Assembly: GCA_039111635.1 (NCBI GenBank)
Contig: JBCAQO010000006.1
Location: forward strand, 1,364,001 to 1,428,000
DNA: 64,000 nt
Source: Heterobasidion occidentale
Lineage: Eukaryota > Basidiomycota > Agaricomycetes > Russulales > Bondarzewiaceae
Direction of reading: 5' to 3'
Positions within the stretch are counted from its first letter, which is position 1, and each line of letters starts with the position of its first letter. A model generated the notes under the pieces. The model had not been told where the DNA came from. It searched no databases and saw only the letters and a program-made list of their open reading frames with translations. Positions 33,797-43,777 of the stretch are shown piece by piece. Both the position numbers and the translations under genes were made by a program.

Positions 33797-34258
33797 TCAG
33801 GTCCTGTTGCCGCCGAGACCCACAGTCTCCTTGGCCTTATCCATCAACGACCCCTGCGTGAAATGATTGTCAGCACCAGCGTGCATCGTAGGGCGAAGGA
33901 GCCTCTCAAACCTTGTTCTCATTCTGGTTGCCGGACAAGGTGTCGCCGGCCTGCTGGGAGGTCGACTTCTGACTCTGCAAGGAGAAGCAATTAGTCAGAG
34001 GAAAGATCCGAAGGACAGGGAGAAGGGAGCGGACCTCTGGCTGCAAGGACGAGGAGATCGAGTCGGAGGTGCCTTTCAGGCTGTCGCCGGCGTGCTCGGT
34101 GAACGACTTTTGAGAATCAGGCTAAACGATGACGACGACGATGGCGGCGAGGAGCAAGTCAGATGGATGAGTATGGATGCTGCGCAGCAGAGGAAGAGGA
34201 CTACCTTGAAGGCCGACCCTGCCTTGTCGGTGAACGATTGGCGGCCTGCGTCGGACAT
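33797..34258 (-). CDS. HSP12: HSP9/HSP12 family small heat-shock protein, copy B
   Basis: Tandem paralogue of copy A. Four exons read MSDAGRQSFTDKAGSAFK, then PDSQKSFTEHAGDSLKGTSD, then SQKSTSQQAGDTLSGNQNEN, then GSLMDKAKETVGLGGNRT; 86 residues. All three introns interrupt the protein at the same places as in copy A (after residues 18, 47 and 68). Copy B is closer to the family consensus than A (SFTEHAGDSLKG). A TATATAAA-type box at 34376-34386 lies about 120 nt upstream. It is divergent from the NAD kinase gene across 1.1 kb. Confidence 0.95.
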
Positions 34259-35373
34259 TGTGATGTTAAAAGTTTGGAGGGCGAAAAGCGACGAGTTTGA
34301 TAGAGTGCGATAGCGGTTGAGTTCGTGAGTGCGTGAGTGCAAGATGGTGAGGGAAAGACTAGGGAGTGGAAGGGTTTATATAGAGCTGGCGGGGCGCGGA
34401 GCGTCGAGTCGAGTCGATCGTATGCGCGCGTCGGGGAGGGCCAGGTGACCTGGGGACGACGTCATGGGTGCGCGGGTGCGTCACCGCAGTGGTCACCGCG
34501 CAGGCGGGGGGAGATGCGCACCCGCGGGAGTGACGTCCTTGCGAGGGTGCGGGACGCGGGTGCGGCGAGACACGCTGTCAGTGTCACGGTCACCGAAGCA
34601 CCAAGCACTGTCGCTCTTGCGAGACTCGCGTCGCGATCGCGCGTCGTGAGTGGGTCTCCCTCCCCACAGGCATCCGCGTCTTGATCGATCTCGTTTCTGA
34701 GTTCGAGATGGCCAGGGCACAGTCCTGTGAAACAATCAAGGGTGGAAGATGTGGGGGTGCCAGCTGGTGCCAGTCTTGATATGAATTCGTCAAGGACAAG
34801 TGCGTGGATATCCGCAAATGTAATGCGTGATGTATATCATCAATGGACCCGTGATTTCATCGAGTCGCCTCTCTGCAGAAGGCGGCGACGACGGCGAGAG
34901 GGAATGATACCTTTCGTAGCAGCTTCTGAGCGGCGCGTTGCGCAGTCGGCATGGGCGCGGATTCGGATTGGTCGAGCAGGACGCGTACGTGGTCGCGACA
35001 GCCGATTGGCTGACGCAGGAGACGTTGACCAAGCTTGTTGCAGGTCACAACTCACGTGGCACGTCCTGTAGGTCGAGCCAGATGTACTTATTGCGCGCAG
35101 AATGATGGATGTGCATCGCATGATAGCTGACGGCTGGTGTGAACGATGTCGCAGGCGGGGGTGGGTATGAGATCAGTGATTGGGCGGCTGAGCAAGGCAC
35201 GTTTACGTGGCAGCGAATGAGATGGCGGGAGAGAATAGCAGGAGAAGGGGAAAGATACTCGATAGCGCTGAGTTGCGGACGACGGCGTGGTTGCTTGGAG
35301 ACTCGCCCACTCTATATAACACGCGACCAGCCTGCGCGAGAACAACCAACGACGAACGCCAACCCTCCCAGCC
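34259..35373. other. Divergent region between HSP12 copy B and NAD kinase
   Basis: 1.1 kb without a gene. GC-rich (34400-34560), with a TATA box for HSP12 at 34376-34386 (minus) and TCTATATAA at 35311-35319 for NAD kinase (plus). Long distance between two stress-linked genes leaves room for shared control. Confidence 0.5.
35311..35319 (+). promoter_or_regulatory. TATA element of NAD kinase gene
   Basis: TCTATATAA about 55-60 nt before the ATG at 35374. Confidence 0.6.
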
Positions 35374-38300
35374 ATGCCCGCCCTGGCCGCCTCTCTTCTC
35401 TCGCCAGACACACAGGTCTTCTCCACGCCTCCCACCAGCCCCGTGGCAATGCACGACGACCACGACTACGAGCCCGAGATACAGCCCTCGCTCTCCAGGC
35501 GCAGCAGCAGGCCCTCCAACCTCCTCATCGACCACGTCCAGTCTGCCTGGAACTCGGACATCATCCTCGAGGAACAGTCCCCGCGCGTCCTCCCCAGTGG
35601 CAGGCTCCAACCCATCCCCCGCGCGACCACCCCCCGGCCCTCCAAACACGTCCCTGCCAACGGCAGCCACGTCGATCCCTCCCACTTCCCCGCTGCGAAC
35701 GGAAACGGCCTTGCGCCCCCGATCACGATGACCTCACCCGACCCCCGCCCCGCCGTCGCCTCTCCGTCCACCTTCCAGCACACCCCGCGCTCTCACCAGA
35801 ACCCCATGTCCTCCCCCTGCTTCGTACACTCCCACCTAGACAAGGGCGCGTCCTTTACAGAATGGCTCAAGCAGCGCCACGGCATCGCACCCGACGTCGG
35901 CGTCGCACGCGGCCTCCAGCACTCCGCCACACCCGCTCCTGAGCCTGCCCCGCCGCGCCCCCGCCGCTATAGAAAGTTAGAAAACGGCCAGGTCATCCCC
36001 GTCCCGTACGACGACGGCTCCGTCTCAGACTCGTACGCGGTCGACGCCGAGTACGAAGAAGTCGATGACGACGAGACCGGTGGCAGCCTCACAAAACAGC
36101 TCGCAGAGACCGCCGTCGGCGTGCGCGAGATGAGCAAGCAGCTCGGTGAGTCCCCCATTTTCCCTGACCCCGCTCCGATCGCTCACGATCCCCCGCCGCT
36201 CAGGCCGCGCACGCATCAAGTCCCATGTTCAAAATGTCCTCATCGTGACCAAGGCGCGGGACAACCGTCTCATCCAGCTCACCCGCGAGCTCGCCGTCTA
36301 CCTGATGACGAAACAGCGTCACGGAGGGCGTGGTCTCGTCGTGTGCGTCTCAAACCCAACCCCCCTCCCTCCTCCTCCCTTACCCGTGCGCGTTCTCCGC
36401 CGAGTGAGGCCTGACATGACCCCGCAGTTATGTCGACCACCAGCTCCGCACCTCGCGTCGCTTCGACGCCGCCGGCATCGAGCGCGACCACCCTGAGCTC
36501 TTCATCCCCTTTCCCCGCCGCCGCACGTCCAGCAACAACTCCTTCTCGTCCTCGACGACCTCGCTGAGCATGAGCAGCATGAGCGAGAGCGGCCCCAACG
36601 AGGACGGCCAGCTCAGGTACTGGACCGCCGAGATGTGCAATCGCAGCCCCCATCTCTTCGATTTCGTCGTCACCGTGAGCCAGGCCGTTCTATTCTATCA
36701 CACGTGCAACATCCCAAGTCCACTAATATAAAACGGCGCACAGCTCGGGGGCGACGGCACCGTGCTCTTCACCTCCTGGCTCTTCCAGCGCATCGTGCCG
36801 CCCGTGCTGCCTTTCGCGCTCGGCTCCCTCGGCTTCCTCACCAACTTCGACTTTGCGGACCACCAGGCGGTGATGGACAGCGCGATCGAGTCGGGCATCC
36901 GCGTCAACCTGCGCATGCGCTTCACGTGCACCGTGTACCGCGCCGTGCCGGCCGACGAGCTGCGCCGCGCGGGCAAGGGCCGCCGCAAGGCGGTCAAGAA
37001 GGGCGAGACGGGCGAGATCATGATGCGCAACCTCGAGAAGGGCGGCTGGGAGGCGCTCGAGGGGGGCTGGCACGCCCACGAGAAGGAGCGCGAGGGCGGC
37101 CGCGCGCAGAAGGACAAGGAGATCATGTGCTTCACGACGCGCCCGGTCGAGAGCTTCGAGGTCATCAACGACCTCGTCGTCGACCGCGGACCCAGCCCCT
37201 ATGTCAGTATGCTGGAGCTCTTCGGTGCGTCTCAGGCTCCGGGTCCGCATATGTGCTAGCGTGGGCTGACCGAGGCGACGCTAGGCGACGAGCACCATAT
37301 GACCACCGTGCAGGGCGACGGGCTGACGATATCGACGCCCACTGGGTCGACGGCGTACTCGGTAAGGCCGTCATTAACGCGCGTTCTCGTCGTCGCGGGC
37401 GCTTACGCGGGACGGACCCCCAACAGGCTTCTGCCGGGGGGTCGCTTGTTCATCCAGAGATCCCGGCGATACTCATCACGCCCATATGCCCCCACACGCT
37501 CTCCTTCCGGCCCATGCTTCTCCCCGACACGATGGAGGTCCGCATCTGCGTCCCCTTCAACTCGCGGAGCACGGCATGGGCATCGTTTGACGGGCGCGGC
37601 CGCGTGGAGCTAAAACGTGCGTCTTTTTTTGTGATACTCATCATCGCCTTGTGGACGCTGAAAAAAAAACTGCTCTGTCCATCTTTTTTCTTCTCTCAAT
37701 CTTGTGTTCGCGCGTGCAGAGGGCGACCACATCAAGGTGACCGCGTCCAAGTACCCGTTCCCGACGGTCTGCGCGGACAAGCAGTCAACGGACTGGTTCC
37801 ACGCCATCTCGCGCACGCTCAAGTGGAACGAGCGCGAGCGGCAAAAGTCGTTCGTCGTCGTCGAAGAAGGGCCCGTCAAGGCGCGCTCCAAGAAGGAGCG
37901 CGAGCACACGTCGAGCAGCTCCGAGGCGACCGTGCTCGCGAAGCAGGCCGGCGACCAGGACGAGGAGGACGAGGTCTCGGACGAAGACGACACCTCGTCC
38001 GAAGAGGAAGACGAGGAGGAGGAGAAGTTCGACATCGACGACCTCTCCCCGGAAGGCACCCCGCCGGACGCGCAGAAGCCCTCCGACAGCGCGCTCGAGA
38101 CGGCGCAGCGCAAGGCGCTCGCGGAGCAGCAGAGGCAGCAGCAGCAGCAGCAGCAGCCGCACGCGGGGGACGACACGCGCGAGGCGCAGCGCGCCGCCGA
38201 GGCGCTCATGGGCTTGAGCGTCGAGGACGGGCGCGCGCAGGCGCGCAGCAAGTCGGGCATCCGGTCCGGCGTCGACAGCCCCGATCGGTTCGCAGGTCCG

Positions 38301-38711
38301 CACCCGCACCCGCGGCGGCTGTCGCCGCGGCACGTCGAGTTTGCGAGTCCGGCGGGGGCGTCGGCGTCGTCGAGCACGGCGTCGCTCGATTGGGCGCCGG
38401 GCGCGCATGGAGGCCATGGTGGTGCAGGAGGAGGGGGAGAGGGCGCGGGGGTGGGTGGGATGAGTGGGATGAGTGGGATGAGTGGGATGAGTGGGATGAG
38501 CGGGATGAGCGGGATCAGTCATGTGTTGAGCCGAGGCGCGCGCGACGAGATGAGGACGCCGACGGCGAGCGAGCATGCGGCGGGGAGGCGGAAGGCGCGG
38601 TCGAGGTCGCGGGGGCGGTACGTCGAGGAAGCACCGCCGGTGCAACCAAGGGCATTTGCGGTGTGGGGTCAAGACGAGAGCGACAGCAACGCAAGCGATA
38701 GCGACACATAG
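35374..38711 (+). CDS. NAD kinase with long disordered ends
   Basis: Phosphorylates NAD(H) to NADP(H). Exons 35374-36145, 36204-36342, 36428-36674, 36744-37224, 37285-37361, 37427-37616, 37720-38711; 2898 nt, 965 residues. The catalytic core has LGGDGTVLFTSWLF (GGDG motif), GSLGFLTNFDF, the NDLVVDRGPSPYVSMLELF block, TPTGSTAYSASAGGSLVHPE and FNSRSTAWASFDGR. The N-terminal 200 residues are Pro/Ser-rich; the C-terminal 300 are acidic then Gln/Gly-rich with a polyglutamine run and a GMS repeat. Fungal NAD kinases are often about 400-550 residues, so the ends are long. The exact orthologue (cytosolic Utr1-type) is inferred from the lack of a mitochondrial presequence. Confidence 0.95.
38456..38520 (+). 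repeat. 9-bp coding repeat (GMS repeat)
   Basis: About six to seven copies of GGGATGAGT or GGGATGAGC in tandem, coding Gly-Met-Ser in the NAD kinase C terminus. Likely length-variable between strains. Confidence 0.9.
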
Positions 38712-40041
38712 TTGCGAGTCGCCCGGTGGGGATTGCGTGTTGGGGATAAGGTGTGAGAAACAACGACGAAGGTGGATCAGACACTGAGCGGAGCATGAGA
38801 GGCGATGAGGGTGGGGTGAGAGAGATGGGAGAGGGGGTTGGAGGGGGGTTCCTGCTGTGCTGCTGGTGAGCTAGATCTGTTGCGCCATGATACGCATTTC
38901 TCTGCTTTCGGAACATTTTCCCTGACATGCGGCAGGGAATCTTGTCGAAAAGGCTTCCCTGCTGCCCGTGCCCTATTAGATTTATCGTCGTTCGCTGTAT
39001 ATTTTTGCTCTAGCTCGCTTGCGCTCGATGACCGGTCACTTGCTCATACAACATATACACAATACACACAATACACAACCGGCAATTGTATTTCTTTTCA
39101 AGGATGTCTTGGGAATGGTCCGGCGTTCTTTGGCGTCATAGGCATGGGGGCCGAACGTCAACGCCGTGCGCTCGGTCCTTCCCCGACCAGCGCCCAGCGC
39201 CCACAGGGCGCCGTCACGACGTAGAGCGTCATGTGCGCTCGCGATTTTAAGAACACATGTTGTTGCGCGCGCACGTCAAGGTGGAGAGAGCAGATCGATA
39301 CCCGCGTTATCCGAACGATCGCGGCGGCGGACTCGTCGCGCAGCCCCGGCCATGGCGTAAGTGGCAAGTGCGCATCCCTGAGCACACGCCACCTGTGCCC
39401 GTCCCCTCTGCCACGTTCCGAATAACACGTACGCCGCGCGGGCCTCGTGTCGGAAACCCGGATGTAACACACAAGGGGCGCGCGGGCGGCCTGTGACCGC
39501 CACCCTCGCAAGGGACTCGCAAGGGTGCATGGAGTCCTGAGGATGCAGGGGTGCGGCACGGGAGTTTGGCCTCGCCTCGCGTCGAAGCAAGGCATGGGCC
39601 GCTGCAGTCAGCTGAAGGCCCGAAGGATCACTGAGGACGAGGGGCGCGGTCGCGTTGATTGGAGGCAGGTGATAAGGTTCTGCTTTGAGCCTCGGGAGAA
39701 CGCAGTCGACCGCGTGGTGGTCTGGGGACGCAGTGCCTTTTACTGGCCAAGGTCAGAGAAGCGAGCTCGCTATTTCATTAGCCATCACTTGAATATCGCA
39801 CGGGAAGGCTTCAAATACGTATGCGAAGACCAGAAGGGCTGATACTTGTCCGCGCGCAGTTGTAGATACTTTGTCATGGCCACCACAGGATTGCGAACGC
39901 TGTAGGAGATACGAAACAAATATAGTTTGATGACTGTGACAACTCCTTCGACTTCGAAGGCGGTTGAGGTCATGGTGCAGGGTGCTGCCAAAAGAAAAAG
40001 GAAAAACAAATTTTTACACGTCACAGCGGGCAGACAGTCTT
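38712..40041. other. Convergent intergenic region
   Basis: 1.3 kb between NAD kinase (plus) and the queuosine salvage gene (minus). Contains an exact 10-bp tandem repeat (CTCGCAAGGG, twice, 39504-39524) and a short CA-rich run near 39050-39080. Open frames are GC-rich shadows without family similarity. Confidence 0.5.
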
Positions 40042-41314
40042 TCAGAAAAAAAGGGTGTTACGCAGCACAAACCTCTCGAGCTTCCTATAATCCGGCCGGT
40101 CCTTCGCGACCGCCCATAGCCAAGTATCCAAGTCGGGAAGAGTAATTTCTCTGAGCCACCCCAAGCCCCGATCCTCCAGCTCTGCCGCGTCCATCGAGTG
40201 TGCGTATTCGACGATCAGCTCGCAGGCATCGATCGCCGCCGCGCGCAAAATGTATGCTTGTTCCGCCGTAAGCACGGGCCCCTCTTTCGGCACCTCTTTT
40301 CCGCTGTTCACAGCCTTTCCCGGTGCTGTCTCCGGCGACGCCGCGAGGAGCTTCTCCAGGCTCTCTTCTGATCCTGCATTAGGAAAAAGAGAGGAGAGGG
40401 ATGGAGCCGCGGTGGAAAGATCAATTACCCCTAGATGTATGAGGATCGAGGGAAGTACGTTGTCTGTGAAAACCGGGATAGATGACGTGCGAGGAACGGG
40501 GAAAGGTGGGAGAGATGCCCGAAGCGGATGGCGATACCGTTGACGAGGAAAAGAGCTTTTTTAAGCAATAGATCGCTGCAAGGACGCAAACCGCTCAGCA
40601 GGTTCTCGTGCACAAGGAATGCTGCCAACGCACGCTGGCCATCGATAATTCCCATGTCCTGGAAGCCTGGAATGCCCCTGACAAGCTGAAACAAACGAGA
40701 GCATTGTTAGAATAGAACCAAGTCGACAACGATGCGACAAATACCCGCTCCACAATGACATCCACCGCCGCTTCATCTCCGTTGGCTTTCCCGACTCTCT
40801 CGCTTCTTTCAAGCCTCCGCAACGAAGCTGCCCAAGTCTCTATACCGATTGTTGACGAGGAAAGCTCCTGTCTCGTTGAGGAGCTTTCTCAACAGCTGAA
40901 CCAATTCCCATCCAGGTCCTCCGACCTCACCCACGGTTATTGCGGGCATGCTCTCGTGCGGTTTCTCAACATGGATGTTCACGCCCAACAGCTCTGCTAT
41001 CTTTGTGTCGCCGATGTCCCTCATTCCACGGCGCTAAGGAGATCTCCCTCATCGTCGGCAGATGAAGATAGATAAAGACCAAAGACGAATGCGCGGATCG
41101 AGTCCCATGCACCGCGTCCCGTCTGTTGGTGCAAGGGAACACGATAACCCGATGCGATATTCAACAGCGATAATATTGCTAGAAGATTCAATTCGGCGAG
41201 CGGCGAGGGAAAGTTGAGAGGCAAAGCAAGGCCATGTGAGGTCGATGCGATACGATGATAGGTCGTCGTGAATGCCGAAGAAACGAGTAGGCGCCTGATA
41301 CTCGACGGCTTGAT
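40042..41314 (-). CDS. Queuosine salvage protein, DUF2419 / Qng1 type (5' exon unresolved; frameshifted as sequenced)
   Basis: Qng1-family enzymes release queuine from queuosine 5'-phosphate so it can be reused for tRNA modification. Family blocks in order: IKPSSIRRLLVSSAF, LPLNFPSPLAELNLLAILSL, NIASGYRVPLHQQTGRGAWD, IRAFVFGLYLSSSADDEGDL, EKPHESMPAITVGEVGGP, LLNETGAFLVNNRYRDLGSF, IPGFQDMGIIDGQ, KKALFLVNGIAIRFG, FTDNVLPSILIHLG and, at the end, LPDLDTWLWAVAKDRPDYRK then LERFVLRNTLFF. The exon at 41314 follows a good acceptor; the first coding exon upstream was not found with confidence. Three frame breaks: about 41026 (one G), about 40811 (two bases) and about 40500 (one C). Protein similarity continues across each, so I read them as sequence errors; real decay is possible. 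Confidence 0.82.
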
Positions 41315-42408
41315 CTATATCCAAAATATGGTGTGTGAGTCTCCCAATGCATCGTGTCTTCGGATGATAAACAGGGGAAACGAAGGGGCCTCAGCGCTAA
41401 TGACCACGACCGTCTGACGAGGAAGAAGGTCGGAAAGACTTGAGGCCGACGGGAACGACCACAAGACCAATTCTACAGTAAGACGCGATAAAGCAACCGC
41501 ACAAACGAGCGCCCATATGCCGACGACCTTCAACCTACCGTTACCGGGAAGTCGGCAGGTCCAGATTCCACCGCTCAGAATCTATGATTTAAGTAGGAAG
41601 GACCCTTTGTCTAAAGAGCCAAAAGGGTCTACAAATTTCTAGAAAATTCGCCTGAGGTCTACCCTGTAATCTGATGAGAGCATCGGCTCAAGAATGGTGA
41701 TTTTGTAACCTTGGGTACGCATACCCAAGGAACTTTCGACAAGACTTTATATATAACTTACCGTAATATTCGCTACTTGACGCACAGACCGGGAGGACTC
41801 GCGGATTGACTTGATAAAGCTTCCCGATGATGGGAGTGGAGGAACGAGCGACGCCATCTCGTAATTCTAGCAATGGTAGCGGTCAGTGATGTAGTAGTCG
41901 ATCAGGGATTCAGGTCAGAGTATGCGTCGGGCACTTTGGATCCGATAATCTAAGGAGAGGACATTGTTACTATATAAAGAGTGCGTGAGATGGCAATAGT
42001 CCGATTGGATCCACCTACATGTTTCGTTGACTGACTTGGGTCGAGTGGACGTTCGACGCAGGAACTTGGAAGAAGAAGGGACAACGGTCGTGCGAGATCG
42101 TGACTCGATGGACCTGATTACTATCATAAATAACGCAAGACGAAACACAGTTTTAGTAGGGGTGATGAAGAGAATCAGACTGTTTGCAATGGGACCTCAG
42201 GCCTCAACACAAGAGGACGCGATATTGTAGTGATGGTGCCTCCAGGTTTTCGCAAAATCAGAATGAGCGGGATCAAGTCGCTTGAAATTTCCAAGGGTAT
42301 ATCGCTGTCTACTTACTTAACTTAACTATTAGTTAGATAATTAATAATATTAGTTTAGATCAACTTATCTGCACCCAAACTTCTTCCCACTCCGACCACA
42401 CTTCCAAG
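41315..42408. other. Divergent region, queuosine salvage and AIM41 genes
   Basis: Holds the unresolved first exon of the queuosine salvage gene (probably within 41315-41600) and the AIM41 promoter. The stretch 42305-42362 is strongly AT-rich. No other gene seen. Confidence 0.5.
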
Positions 42409-43195
42409 ATGTACCGACTGCTCTCCAACATTCGTAGTCCCGCTCTGCGGTGCTCAAAGCAGCTTCAATGGCGAGGGTACACAGCTTCCGCATTAGATAG
42501 TGAGTTTACACCTCAACTGTGCATGTGATGTTTGGCCTATTTTGTGTGTTGATACTCAAAGCCAGCTGATATTCGCACCCGTCTTTTGACCGGCTTGAAG
42601 ACTTCCATGAAAGTAGGGTTTGATGCCATATATTTGGAACTTTCTGTGATGAATCATACTTTTGACAGAGCAAGGACACCTTTGCCTCGACCACGATACG
42701 TGTACGTTGGCTCTCGATCGCACGTGTACCAAAGGTCTAATATATCCTATAGTCAATTCTTTCAGAGGTCTACTCGGCAGACAAGGCCTCACCCGATTCA
42801 AAAATACCCTCCGCCTCTATCGTCTCGATTATTAGAAAGGCCACTAACCGCCGTGTATGCTGCCAGTGACGTGACATGGATGAATGGCTGATTGTTTGGT
42901 AACCATTATTACAGATCGACTCCGCTGTCCAGTTTACCCAAGCGCAACGTCCGGACCTGGCTGAGAAGGAACAATATGAGGCTGATTTCCTGTCGACTTT
43001 TCTCCCGCCCCTACTTCCTGAGTCTGACATAGATCATATTCTGGGAGAGGTCATTTCCGAGCAAACCGCTGATGCTCAGGGTCATCCTGGCAAATTGCTA
43101 GGAAAGGTTGTCAAGGCATTCTATTCCAAGTCGACAAGTCCAACGTGGACCCTAATCTGGTAAAGCGGAGGGCAGAGGCTTTGCTATCTAAATGA
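42409..43195 (+). CDS. AIM41: AIM41-like mitochondrial protein, GatB/YqeY domain (one probable frameshift error)
   Basis: YqeY-type domain related to the tail of the GatB amidotransferase subunit; yeast Aim41 affects mitochondrial inheritance. Exons 42409-42499, 42566-42612, 42669-42701, 42753-42854, 42915-43195. The N terminus MYRLLSNIRSPALRCSKQL is a mitochondrial presequence. Domain: IRTRLLTGLKTSMKSKD, TTIRSILSEVYSADKAS, FTQAQRPDLAEKEQYEADFL, LPPLLPESDIDHILGEVI and HPGKLLGKVVKAFYSK. Then the frame breaks: one G is missing near 43130; adding it gives VDKSNVDPNLVKRRAEALLS and a stop at 43195, and makes the total a multiple of three (185 codons). Confidence 0.88.
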
Positions 43196-43777
43196 TGATG
43201 CTGCATCCCCGTTGTTCAATCAAGTGCTAGGCGGGTTATCTTCTTCACAACCGCGTTACCCTCGTTCTGCACGAACGTCATGCATGCATCGCCTATTGGT
43301 TTTATCCGCCCAATTGCTTTTACATCGTGAATTTCCTGGCGCCTACAGCATGACGTCGGACTTGACGTGGCAGTAGAAGGAATGGCAGAATCAGAAAACC
43401 AGCCAATTGACATCCACTGAATCCGTAGAGCAGATTCCTTTCATGCGCAGAAGCCGTCAGCATTACAATGTTATAAGTAAGTTCACAGCCGCGTGCCATT
43501 CTGGGGCACTTCGACATTTTTTTGACGTGTCCAACATGGGGAGCATTCGGGGTGACTTACCGGTACCTTCCATCAGATTCAATTTGGACATTTATCGAAG
43601 CAAGAGTTCGTTACAGTCGATGACAGCGTCCCAGGTAGTATGTATAAATAGCTTGGTACATGACGGAGAATGAACGGAAAGATTTGCAACAAAACGAGAC
43701 AGATAGACAAAAACTAACGTGACAAAACATAACCTTCATTCCACAATTTTTACGCCTACAAAATTAACGTCTACAGA
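43196..43777. other. Convergent intergenic region
   Basis: Between AIM41 (plus) and HRD1 (minus). No gene seen. Confidence 0.5.

Noticed and set aside
37785..38672. A 295-codon minus-strand frame
   Set aside because: Antisense shadow of the NAD kinase tail; composition dominated by Arg/Pro/His repeats.
36635..38701. A 688-codon plus-strand frame, rich in Arg/Gly
   Set aside because: It is an off-frame reading of GC-rich NAD kinase exons and introns. The true frames carry GGDG, TPTGSTAY and the conserved core; this one has none and shows the biased composition of shadow frames.
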